In this document: one piece after another, positions 22,977-32,476 of the stretch | Position numbering within the stretch: position 1 is the stretch's first letter | How the letters are laid out: each line of letters begins with the position of its first letter | DNA from: Saccoglossus kowalevskii | Lineage: Eukaryota; Hemichordata; Enteropneusta; Harrimaniidae | Assembly: GCF_000003605.2 (NCBI RefSeq) | Contig: NW_003140811.1 | Coordinates: forward strand, 365,538-403,738 | DNA length: 38,201 nucleotides | Reading direction: 5' to 3' | Program-made: the position numbers and the translations under genes | The notes under the pieces: generated by a model | What the model was told of the DNA's origin: nothing | Databases searched by the model: none | Seen by the model: only the letters and a program-made list of their open reading frames with translations

Positions 22977-23214
22977 TTTAAAAATAATAATCTGCAATAA
23001 AACAGAATTAATGAAATATGTTATCCATTAAAACAACCCACTCTACATCAACTTATGCTAATATTCACAAGTTTGCGGTTCGATAGATTAGTAGCATGCG
23101 AAAAATCTAAAATGTTGGTAGGATGAGGATTTTAATTTATAGTCCTCGTATAATGGTTTTTCTTTTACGCGAAGAACGTAGAACACTAAGCCGGGGTATT
23201 TGAAACCGAAATTA

Positions 23215-23702
23215 NNNNNNNNNNNNNNNNNNNNNNNNNNNNNNNNNNNNNNNNNNNNNNNNNNNNNNNNNNNNNNNNNNNNNNNNNNNNNNNNNNNNNN
23301 NNNNNNNNNNNNNNNNNNNNNNNNNNNNNNNNNNNNNNNNNNNNNNNNNNNNNNNNNNNNNNNNNNNNNNNNNNNNNNNNNNNNNNNNNNNNNNNNNNNN
23401 NNNNNNNNNNNNNNNNNNNNNNNNNNNNNNNNNNNNNNNNNNNNNNNNNNNNNNNNNNNNNNNNNNNNNNNNNNNNNNNNNNNNNNNNNNNNNNNNNNNN
23501 NNNNNNNNNNNNNNNNNNNNNNNNNNNNNNNNNNNNNNNNNNNNNNNNNNNNNNNNNNNNNNNNNNNNNNNNNNNNNNNNNNNNNNNNNNNNNNNNNNNN
23601 NNNNNNNNNNNNNNNNNNNNNNNNNNNNNNNNNNNNNNNNNNNNNNNNNNNNNNNNNNNNNNNNNNNNNNNNNNNNNNNNNNNNNNNNNNNNNNNNNNNN
23701 NN
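23215..23702. other. Assembly gap (488 N)
   Basis: Run of N in the 5' leader intron of the oxidoreductase. The first bases after it read AGGGGACTGTG (23703-23713), a right end of the family-1 palindrome, so a hairpin or another repeat at the gap edge may have broken the assembly. Confidence 0.95.
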
Positions 23703-23721
23703 AGGGGACTGTGAGGGAACC

Positions 23722-23912
23722 ATACGGAAGTAGCGAGACTGGGTGCAAAAATACTCTTTGTCATGGCGGAAAATACAAACATGTTCGCTTGCTGATAGTC
23801 GATAGAAGGGAATTTTATTTTTGTGACACACCAAAATAGAATGCGCGCGTATGCGAATCGCCGTATCTTCGACTTCTGGGAAAGTCGTTCATTCTCCAAG
23901 ACTCGACTGCTT
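23722..23912 (-). repeat. Dispersed repeat, inverted partner of 20970-21190
   Basis: Read on the minus strand it follows the same block order as 20970-21190. No coding product is recognised in it. Confidence 0.75.
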
Positions 23913-24194
23913 TCTGCCGTTGCTGGCGTGGTTGAGGGTCTAGAATGCTTCGAAAAATGAGCATAGGCAGCACACACGACAGCGACCTGACAGTGTACGA
24001 ACTACTTGCATGTGCACTACACTGAGTCCGATCCTCGATGGAAAGCCGCCATGTAAGACTTCGATACAACGGTCCAACATTTGTCGAAAATAGTACCAGT
24101 GTTAATACCAACCCCTTCCTCGACGATTTCGCGTATACGCCATCAGTTATCACGTGCTCCATTTTTCTTAGCGTTCGCATATTACTGCAACACC

Positions 24195-24332
24195 CTTGAT
24201 CGTTGCATGTTGCATGTCCGACATTTATATTGATTTTCCCACAATCCAATGCACTCTTCTAAATAAATCATGATTATTGACATTGAGACCCATATTTCAC
24301 GCATGCGTGGCGCGACGACCACCGCCCTTTAA
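24195..24332. mobile_element. TTAA MITE family, 5'-truncated copy
   Basis: The right terminus GCGACGACCACCGCCCTTTAA (24313-24332) and the internal TTGATTTTCCCACAATCC match the larger family member at 28893-29173. The left inverted terminus is missing. Confidence 0.65.
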
Positions 24333-24564
24333 CTGTACGAACCCTTACAATTTCCTATATACATAATCAACACGTACGTATGTTTTCCTGTGTAAAAATT
24401 AGAGCAGTGACATCGGAGAGCATTCGAGAAGGGGGTTGTAACTGCCTTGACGTCCAAAACTGATTTTGAGTGCGTACCTTATTTGAAAGTAGGAATGCTG
24501 GCAATGTGTGTCAAATTGTAAGGCAGTTTAAGTCGTTACTAGTACATAATCACCGACAGCTTAC

Positions 24565-24740
24565 CTTGTGTGGAAACGACAACGGTGAAACCGAATGATG
24601 GCTCGTCACGCCAGTGCAAGTCTTTCTTCAGACAGTTTGTCTAGTTAAGACGAGAAGCTGCTTAGGAGTTCGGGCTAGAGTGTCACATTTACGTGCGGGA
24701 GCCAATCACAGAAGCAGGCGGGGTTATATGGTTATAGTGG
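24565..24740 (-). promoter_or_regulatory. Predicted promoter and 5' UTR exon of the oxidoreductase gene
   Basis: On the minus strand a good splice donor, ACACAAG|GTAAGC (24564/24565), lies upstream of the acceptor at 22992-22994 that precedes the coding start. About 140 bases before the donor come CCCCGCC and GATTGG (a CCAAT box on this strand) around 24704-24724, next to TATAACC. This spacing fits a transcription start near 24690. No transcript evidence is available. Confidence 0.4.
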
Positions 24741-25025
24741 GAGTGTTTTTAAATGCCACGATACCTTTTCTAAAAGATTGCCGGTGGTACTAGTAGATAA
24801 ACACGTCTGCATTGTGTCTGACCATGCATGTATCCTATTTAGTACAACCATGGCATAACCTAGCTCAACATCGTTTTTACTCAATTGAATTGAACATGGG
24901 ATTATAGAGGCAATCATTTGTTCTGAAATTAACTTGGACCAGTCAAAGTGTTTTAATGGTTATGCAGATAAGATTTCGCCCCCTTTTTCGATATATTTTA
25001 TATGTGTTTGGATGACTTGAAGTCG

Positions 25026-25072
25026 GTCTAATCATGGAATAACAAACGGTGTTTGTAGTTCCATGGTCTAAG
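25026..25072. repeat. Micro-palindrome, family 3, with 7-bp duplication
   Basis: GTCTAAT (25026-25032) and GTCTAAG (25066-25072) flank a 33-bp insert. Its left arm CATGGAATAACAAAC and right arm GTTTGTAGTTCCATG are inverted copies at 13/15 positions, around a GGT centre. The ends are CA...TG. Confidence 0.75.
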
Positions 25073-25830
25073 GTATGATAGATTCTAGATGAATTCCTAT
25101 GTTTTTGCTTTTAAAATCTCCTTTTTCTTGTTCCTATCTGAGTAACCTTAGAACTTGAACACCACTGCCCGTAGACTTCTGAATCTTCTCACACATTGGA
25201 GACTGTGAGAACTGGTTCACCTAAATTTCAGAATTTTGATTGGTCGACCGGTTTGGCTATATTGGGGCTTTTGTATAGAAGCGGATACGGTACATATTAA
25301 GGCATATTCAACCTTCAAACTAGAATCCGACAAATTATAGAAATAGACACATGTCTGAGTGTCGACCGTTGCCCAGACCATTGAGGTGAAATAGATATCG
25401 GGGCTCGTGCTGCCACGTCATCGACGGGAGTTCCGGGTCCATGGTCATGACGGGGGTCATGATAATACTCAAATCAACGAAAGAACGTGATGGAACGATA
25501 TATCGGATAAGATAGTCGGTTGGTTAAATTTTCATGTCAATTTGTATGAGGTTTGTACCCATGTTTAATGTATTTCATAATGTTATAAGCGTACCCCCCC
25601 AAAAAAACCTGCATGTTTCGGTAGGTTTGTCATGTTTGTTCATGATATCTAATCCAACAATTTCAACATTTAATGGACACTGTTTTATTTAATACCAATT
25701 CTCAATCGGCCCATGAAGATATAATGAATTCCATCATACCTTCATAATATTATACCCATGATTGAGCTAAGTTCAGAAAAATCCCTCTTTCTGGTTGTCT
25801 GCATCTATGACTTATCTCCTGAACAATTGA

Positions 25831-25878
25831 CTTAGATCACAGTCCCTCTATCCCCGGATAGAGGGACTGTGCTTAGAT
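25831..25878. repeat. Micro-palindrome, family 1, 34 bp, perfect 7-bp duplication
   Basis: CTTAGAT occurs at 25831-25837 and 25872-25878. Between them CACAGTCCCTCTATCC (25838-25853) and its exact reverse complement (25856-25871) are separated by two bases. Total insert is 34 bp. This is the longest and cleanest family-1 copy. Confidence 0.85.
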
Positions 25879-26999
25879 GTATATGTGTGCGTTTACCTTC
25901 AATTCGCATAGTTCATAGAACTTTGATCATACGATCGTGTCCCGTCAGATTGAATTCCTGCGCATGACCTCATTGTGAAGAATCCCACCATGTGTTATGC
26001 TGATAACTAAATGCATTGTTATGCAAATGTAACCTTTAAGTCGTTGGGGTTTTTCCAACGTAGACCATGGAGCTCCATCCACAGAAGAAGCATCAAGTAA
26101 TACATTTCATGCATATTTTTGTTCAGCTCAAAGCTTTTATGGCACAGTAATCACGGCGACTTATGAAAGACATAACAATACAAATATACTTGACAAATCT
26201 CCAACAAGAGAAAATTTATCTATCTCCCCCAGGAATTAGCTACGTTTTTTAATATTTATAATTTATATCGGAATCGCAATGTCGCGATTTTGTCTCTTTG
26301 ATCTAATGATATAGATAACCTCTTTTAAAAAAAGTTGTATTTTTGTTCTTTTTAAAGTTTAAATCAAACAAAAATATTGCGAAATGGAGGTGTTAACGCG
26401 AAATCTCATGTGCCCGCGAAACCACAAGCCATACACCCGAAATCAAATGTGGTGGTTTCGAGTTCACCCAAAATTTCGCAAAACTAATTATTTTCAAGTT
26501 TTTTATTATTATAATTTAACTGGAAAAAAATCACCACAACTGGCCAGCGTACTTTTATCTGTAATCAACCTTGAAGAGGGCGGCGCTCATAAATTAGAGG
26601 AAGACAAAACAACACAAAGGAGGGGAAAATACCCAAACGCATAATAATCCTTCATAATCCTAATTTCAATTATTTTTTTTTGAAAATCCAACGTGATTTG
26701 TTCTGATGATAAGAGGATTCCCATAAGCAAATGTCGCCACATACACTTGTTAAGTCCGGGTACAATATATGAGAAATAATTCTAAAATTTAGTTTCTGAT
26801 TTCAAGATTAATAAAAATACCTCGACGAGCGAGTAACATAACATTTCTTCCAAATATGAGCACATTACAATAAAAGAGAATGAACTATATCCACGAGATG
26901 GTGCCCAACTGAACCAATTCCGCCGGTACGTGCTTTGATCATGATCGGACAATGTGTTCGTGCAATGAAAACTAAACTTGAAAAAAAGTGTTCGATATA

Positions 27000-27047
27000 G
27001 TTTATTCATGGACGTACTAACAAGTGGTAGTACGCCTACGGTTTATT
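27000..27047. repeat. Micro-palindrome, family 2, 34 bp, perfect 7-bp duplication
   Basis: GTTTATT occurs at 27000-27006 and 27041-27047. The insert 27007-27040 starts CATGGACGTACTAAC and ends GGTAGTACGCCTACG. The arms pair imperfectly (about 12 of 17) but share the GTACTAAC core of the family. Confidence 0.7.
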
Positions 27048-27233
27048 CAGTATTCTCATCACCGACACATGTTTTTATTTAGTACTGTTATTAGATCACT
27101 CGACCAATCCGTAGAGTTATTTTCGATTGCTTTCTTTGCATAATAACGCCGATAGCATAGCCAAAAGATACTCGCAAATCTTCACTACAATCAGACAGGG
27201 CATTGTATATCAGGTTCGATGCATACCGTGTTC

Positions 27234-27263
27234 CCGATAGGAACAGAGGGACTGTGCCGATAC
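27234..27263. repeat. Micro-insertion, family 1, decayed left end
   Basis: CCGATAG (27234-27240) and CCGATAC (27257-27263) flank GAACAGAGGGACTGTG. The right arm is typical; the left arm is mostly lost. Confidence 0.6.
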
Positions 27264-27707
27264 CAATCGCAAACAGTATTCCCAGCAATAAAGGTAAGTG
27301 TCATTTCTTAATCTTTAAAAACTAGTTGATAATGAATTATACGAGAAAGGGGCGAGAACATTCGAATTGATCCAATGCTAATTGGACTTTTAATTTTCTT
27401 TGTTTTCTTATACTGTCGAATGACAATTTTTTGTTCTATTCTGTACAGCCTCACGTTTGGCTGCTCTCTTAAACCTCTCATCACGCTCTCTTTCTCATGC
27501 TCTCTCTTCTCGCGCTCTGTCAATTGAGCCAGGGGGTTATTGACAATAAAATTCAAATTGATATCAAAATAGATAGTGAATCAAAATCAGAATCAATACT
27601 GAATCTGAATCCCAAATCAGAATCACAATCCCATTTCTGACACCAAAATGTCACAGCGTAAGGCCTGCTTATTGATATTGAGAAGAACACTCACAGAACT
27701 CACTGTG

Positions 27708-27753
27708 GACAGAGCAAGGAAGGTACTAACGTTAGTACCTTCCATGGACAGAT
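27708..27753. repeat. Micro-palindrome, family 2, 32 bp, 6/7 duplication
   Basis: GACAGAG (27708-27714) and GACAGAT (27747-27753) flank a 32-bp insert. It is a near-perfect palindrome: left arm CAAGGAAGGTACTAAC, right arm GTTAGTACCTTCCATG, differing only by one base from exact inversion. Confidence 0.8.
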
Positions 27754-28754
27754 GATTCTTTCACTGCTAGAATGGGGTGGACAAGACAATAGTATTGGAA
27801 ATGAAATACACACATACCAAAATATCAGCTCAGTTAAAGCATCGGCTTTTATACATACTTCTCGAAATAATGAAAAAATACAAAACACAGAATAATACAA
27901 TGAATAGATTCACTAAAATAGGGGATTGTCCAGGGAAGTGTGCATCGACGATATCTCACACTTCCAAGATGTGGAAATTGGTGTCAGTCAGTGGCTTCTG
28001 CAACATAACAACGAAGAGATACAGGCGTCTTGCTTGCAGATGAACGCTGTTATTCTGGAGGGCACCTCTGAAAGCAGGAGATTGCAGAACAGTTCATACA
28101 AGTCTCACTGAATGATGATTGAAGTCTGTATATCACTTGTTTCGCAATAACGCAGCAGCAACACACTAAATAGTACTTAATTGAAATGGTTGTACGCAAC
28201 TGTCCTCAATCTAGCCTATTTATAGGCTATAAATGGCCCAGTTTCAGGTACACCACCTGGGTTTCAACAGGAGCCAATCAGAATATGGTCGTGCTAGCAG
28301 CTGTCTCAAGATGACATGCAGCCACTCACGTGGGCAAGTCAGTAGATTGTAAACATTCTTTGTTATGTAAATCACTAGCACAGTTTCTTCCCGTGATTCC
28401 ATGCATACTTCTACTTGCAGGGTTTTAGGTAATATAAAAAACATGCTGACACGGGCCTTGGTTTTAAAGCAAGATGCACTAGAGGTCAATATTACGGTCA
28501 TAGCTTTGATAATACAGAGAAATATTTTATTTTATCGGTGCGTGTCAACTACCAAGTTATAACATGGAAATAGTTATCTCCATGGTCAAATAAGAGATAA
28601 TACTTATTAAACGGGGGTACTTTAACGTTTCTTGAACCATGGAGCTAAAATATAACTTTTTAGCTCTAGGCCTACTTACTTCCTTCCTTGCTTGAACTAA
28701 CACTGTGTTACCTATATCTCATTCTCGCTGTGGAGTTCCACGCATGTTCAGTTC

Positions 28755-28784
28755 GTTCAGCCACTATCGGGACTGTGGTTCAGC
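28755..28784. repeat. Micro-insertion, family 1, 16 bp, perfect 7-bp duplication
   Basis: GTTCAGC at 28755-28761 and 28778-28784 flanks CACTATCGGGACTGTG. It retains the CAC end and the GGGACTGTG end of the family with the middle deleted. GTTC is also repeated just upstream, which slightly weakens the flank. Confidence 0.65.
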
Positions 28785-28892
28785 AGTCGTTTACTGAGAG
28801 CAAAATAAAACAAAAAATGACTCAATCGGAACCTGATTGTTTAGATTAGTCTCCCGTTTTAGTTCGGCCATTCGAATCATTGCAGCAAATCT

Positions 28893-29173
28893 TTAAGGGC
28901 GGCGGTCGTCGCGCTGCGCATGTGCGACATTTTTGTTGATAAACATTGATTTTCCCACAATCCGATGCGCTCTTCACAAGTATGAGGTTTGACCTGGGTG
29001 CGACTTGCACTAATTGCCACGATGACTCCTTCGATACCTTCAAATCCAATAAAAAATACCTAATTAAAGCTTGGTAACGTCTCAGTTTGTACTCGTTCAT
29101 CTACGCAACAGTCAAAGTCGCCATCTTTGTTTATATGAGACCCATATATGGCGCGACGACTACCGCCCTTTAA
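28893..29173. mobile_element. TTAA MITE family, long copy
   Basis: 281 bp from TTAA (28893-28896) to TTAA (29170-29173). The termini GGGCGGCGGTCGTCGCGC and GCGCGACGACTACCGCCC are inverted. The interior differs from the 133-bp copies but matches 24195-24332. Confidence 0.75.
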
Positions 29174-29946
29174 TATTATCATTCAGGCACAGGCCGGTTC
29201 AGAACCTTAGCTTAACACCGGTTAACGAAGTGTGCGTGAGTGCTTAACTGGGACTAAGCGCTTAAAACACTATTGTATTCGATGTTCATTTGAAAGATTT
29301 AAAATCATAACTATTCATTTCGGTGTGCCATTTCCGACTTGACAATTAGCGCGAGCACATAGACGACAATGTTAACATATGACGAGATTGCTATATGAAA
29401 ATGATGAAGAAAGTTGAAAACATGGCTTAAAAATGGGAAATCAACATGCCAGTAATCAACCATATGAAAAAACTAACATGTTGGCCAGCTCAAACTCTTG
29501 CAAATCTCAGGTAAACAAGACACACCTACTGTATTTGGATTGTACCAAGAAAAATCACTGGAAAAACACCAAGATTAGAACATCCAAATACACACAGAAT
29601 AAACCCACAGGTACACAGCCGCTAAGTAGTAAACAAAAGACCACTTGTTGGTCTCACCTTTAACCCAGGTGATTACGCCCTCAAACAGGGAGCACCTGAG
29701 AAAAAACAATATTTAAAAAATTCCATTGGTTCTTGCAAGGCAATCATTGGTTGATTAGTGGCATGAGACCTTAGTCACTTGCATAGCTTATGTTTACAGA
29801 AACCCGTAGTTTATTTACAAGCTGATAACACTAAGCTCTGTACGCTTAGAGTGATGTCACGCTGCGGTCAACGATAAAAAATATAATTCACTGCACGGCG
29901 CTCACACTTTCACTCTTCTAAATGCTGCTACTGATACGTGGTAATA

Positions 29947-29972
29947 GCAAAGACACAGGACTGTGGCAAAGA
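29947..29972. repeat. Micro-insertion, family 1, 12 bp, perfect 7-bp duplication
   Basis: GCAAAGA at 29947-29953 and 29966-29972 flanks CACAGGACTGTG, only the outermost bases of both arms. It is the shortest member. Confidence 0.7.
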
Positions 29973-31873
29973 TAATACATTTGAGACGATGCATCCGGGA
30001 AATCCCTTTTCTATTGTAAAACAAGGCGACACATCAAAAAGTCAAGCTGAGTTCATCGTCTATTACGTCCCGTGAGTTCACTTGATGCGTTGGTGAGGTC
30101 CCGAACCTAGTTTATACGTTGCATAGTTTAATTTTTCTATGGAGTATTTTTTGCACATGGCTTCGAAATCGGTCATTTTCGATGAGATAGTTGTTGGGTG
30201 TCTACTAACTATATACTAGTACTTCAAGTTTCTTGGACGAACCATTTTGGACCATGTGCATAAACCATAACACAAAACCGGAACAGAAAATATTTAGGCA
30301 CCCCGTTAACGGCGAGTAAAATGGAAAGAGACATTTATAGCGACAAGGACACATGAACCTCAGTAAATATAAACCTAGCAGTAGTGTACAGTTGTTCGTC
30401 ACCACGATAGACAAACACATCAGAATAAATCTCCAATGTGATGGCAACATTTTCGTTATTCACACGTTTTACAAACTCAACCATAGATGTGCGACGTGGT
30501 GTCGGCGTGTCGGAATTATTTGTTCTGTTAAATAAATAAGCAAAATATCACCCAAAATTTGTCACTTGATTGTGAAATAATGCTGTTACTAATCTATGTG
30601 AAAAACTACTTCCATCCGGGCCTCTAGCATCGCTTTGAAAATAACAGAAAGTGTTCGTTATTCTCGCTAAACATGCGGGCGAGCCTTCCTTTACAATTAA
30701 TGAAATTATAGAAATAACAAGTGTACGAGTTCAATACTAGATAAAACACGCCACGCACATTACGACCACCTATAGAACACCATGACCCCCTCCCACGGGC
30801 ATGTACCGGTATTTGTATGTTACTACTAGTAACATCACTGTTCGTCTTTCTTCAACACCAGACAGGAAATTGTACCCATGGTATCACACGTACAATAGGG
30901 GATGCGCGGATACATTGACACTTCATAGATGCCTTTATGCAAACAACGCAAGGTGTGAATATTTCGGCAAGTGTCATACGTTTATTTCGGTTCTTTACGT
31001 GTTTCAGTCCGGCTCTGGCAATAGAAAGGGACTTCCGAGAAAACAAATATAATTTCTGTTTTTGCCAGCCTTGCGTTACCACGAATAAGCAAGATTGGTC
31101 TCATTTACGAACCATTTACCGTCATCGGCTGCGTTATTTTTGAAACACGCTCTATCACCACGTACACACCCTTAGACAATAACAGTATAAAGAATGCTAA
31201 ATTAATTTCATTAAAACAACTAGGGGTACTAGTATTTCTGGCTCGTACTCTCTGTGGCGACGTTTTAAATTTGGGAAGACGATTGTCATTGTCTTCGTTG
31301 AATCCGCTATGTGATAATGAGAAACGCATTAGGAACTGTGCAACTATTTGTGGAGATTAGATGCTGCATCCAGTTTCAGCGGTCCAACGTCAGTTGACAG
31401 CAGTTAATTATTCAAGCTTTAATAGTAGCGTGTCCCTTTCCCCGGTTCGTGATTTTGACTTTTATCCGCCAAAATCTCAAATCATACAATATTTATTGTC
31501 ATAAATACTACACACAATCACTGCTGTGATATTCATAGTCACATGCATCCATAGTCGCATGCAACCACTGGCATGACATAATCAACCTGTAAGTTCGAGA
31601 AAACGTGTTTTTACCGGAGCTTGGCTGGAGATGTTTACTACAGCATGACAAGCAAGGAAATAATCTCTATTGTTTAGAAGCGTATTTATAGTATATATAT
31701 TGGGACGTTTCTTAGCCCCCCCCCCCCACCCCACTTGCGTGAACGCAACTGGGCCTATCCGATACGCAAATACATGTACTAGTATATAAGATTAATTTAG
31801 CCCTTACTGCACGTAGCGTGAACATTAATAATATTTATTCAGCAAACAAACAATTTAGACAGGCCTTATACTA

Positions 31874-31974
31874 GTATGATCATGGAAGGTACTAACCCGG
31901 GGTACTAACGGATTCGTTAGTACACAGGCCCTCAACACTGGAGGGACTGTCGTTAGTACCTACCATGGTATGAT
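31874..31974. repeat. Family-2 palindromic element with perfect 7-bp duplication, hosting a family-1 insertion
   Basis: GTATGAT at 31874-31880 and 31968-31974 flanks 31881-31967. The ends are CATGGAAGGTACTAAC and GTTAGTACCTACCATG (15/16 inverted). Subtracting the nested insert and one duplicated 7-mer leaves 51 bp, the only member longer than 34; it includes an extra GGTACTAACGGATTC filler. Confidence 0.8.
31916..31958. repeat. Family-1 micro-insertion nested in a family-2 element
   Basis: GTTAGTA at 31916-31922 and 31952-31958 flanks 29 bp that begin CACAGGCCCTC and end GAGGGACTGTC. The duplicated 7-mer is part of the right arm of the family-2 host, so the order of events is host first, then this insertion. 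The terminal G is mutated to C. Confidence 0.78.
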
Positions 31975-32054
31975 GAACTTGCTTCTGGGGATCGGTGTTA
32001 TCAGCTTGTAATAAATATATAGTATATAGGATGTTAACATACGCTGCGTTCACG

Positions 32055-32187
32055 TTAAAGGGCGACGATCATCGCGCCGCGTCCTGTTCGATACGGGGCC
32101 CATAGAGACGCATACAACGCGTGTAAAATACATTGTTTATTTACATGAAATTCGAACACGCGCGGCGCGACGACCACCGCGCTTTAA
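32055..32187. mobile_element. TTAA MITE, copy C
   Basis: 133 bp with TTAA at both ends, colinear with copy A at 18801-18933, including CCGCGTCCTGTTCGATA and ACAACGCGTGTAAAATACAT. It lies about 290 bases upstream of the HPDL-like start codon. Confidence 0.82.
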
Positions 32188-32210
32188 GGAATCTCGACAC
32201 GTGCACACAC

Positions 32211-32242
32211 CTCCAACCACAGTCCCTCCACTGTGCTCCAAC
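32211..32242. repeat. Micro-palindrome, family 1, 18 bp, perfect 7-bp duplication
   Basis: CTCCAAC at 32211-32217 and 32236-32242 flanks CACAGTCCCTCCACTGTG. It lies about 240 bases before the HPDL-like start codon, so it may fall in the promoter or leader. Confidence 0.8.
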
Positions 32243-32476
32243 TTACAAGTGCCCGATCCACTGAAGGTAGTTTGTAAGATGAACAGTTCACTATAAAGGA
32301 ACTAAAGACAAACTACATTTTTAAATTTGATTTATTTATTTAGTAGTACATTTTTTTTACTAACTTGTGGAGATAACAATTGCGTGCCGTACATGTGTGT
32401 ATCTATGGTTATTGTATCCATTTCTACACGTACACATTGATACATGTATTTTCTTTTTAGAATTTTAAAGTTGACA

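Larger units (their letters stand above)
24741..32200. other. Intergenic region between divergent genes, rich in micro-palindromes and MITEs
   Basis: About 7.5 kb between the predicted oxidoreductase promoter and the HPDL-like gene. No exon could be supported. It holds most of the 7-bp-flanked palindromic micro-insertions and two TTAA MITEs. A 61-codon frame at 27926-28111 has a faint resemblance to the DNA-binding part of pogo/Tigger transposases, too weak to annotate. Confidence 0.5.

Noticed and set aside
25439-25466. GTCATGA repeated around CGGGG as a possible near-complete footprint
   Set aside because: The 7-mer matches, but no family arm is left in between, so chance cannot be separated from a footprint.
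26384-26644. 86-codon open frame near a TTGCGAAAT inverted pair
   Set aside because: No codon bias or domain; the inverted pair is only nine bases.
27926-28111. 61-codon frame with faint similarity to pogo/Tigger DNA-binding regions
   Set aside because: The resemblance rests on a few residues recalled by eye; no conserved motif or adjoining catalytic domain.
28213-28230. Hairpin TAGCCTATTTATAGGCTA
   Set aside because: Flanking 7-mers do not match and no second copy was seen.
28563-28584. CATGGAAATAG...CTCCATG as another family-2/3 palindrome
   Set aside because: The end hexamers pair, but the flanks (GTTATAA and GTCAAAT) match at only four of seven positions.
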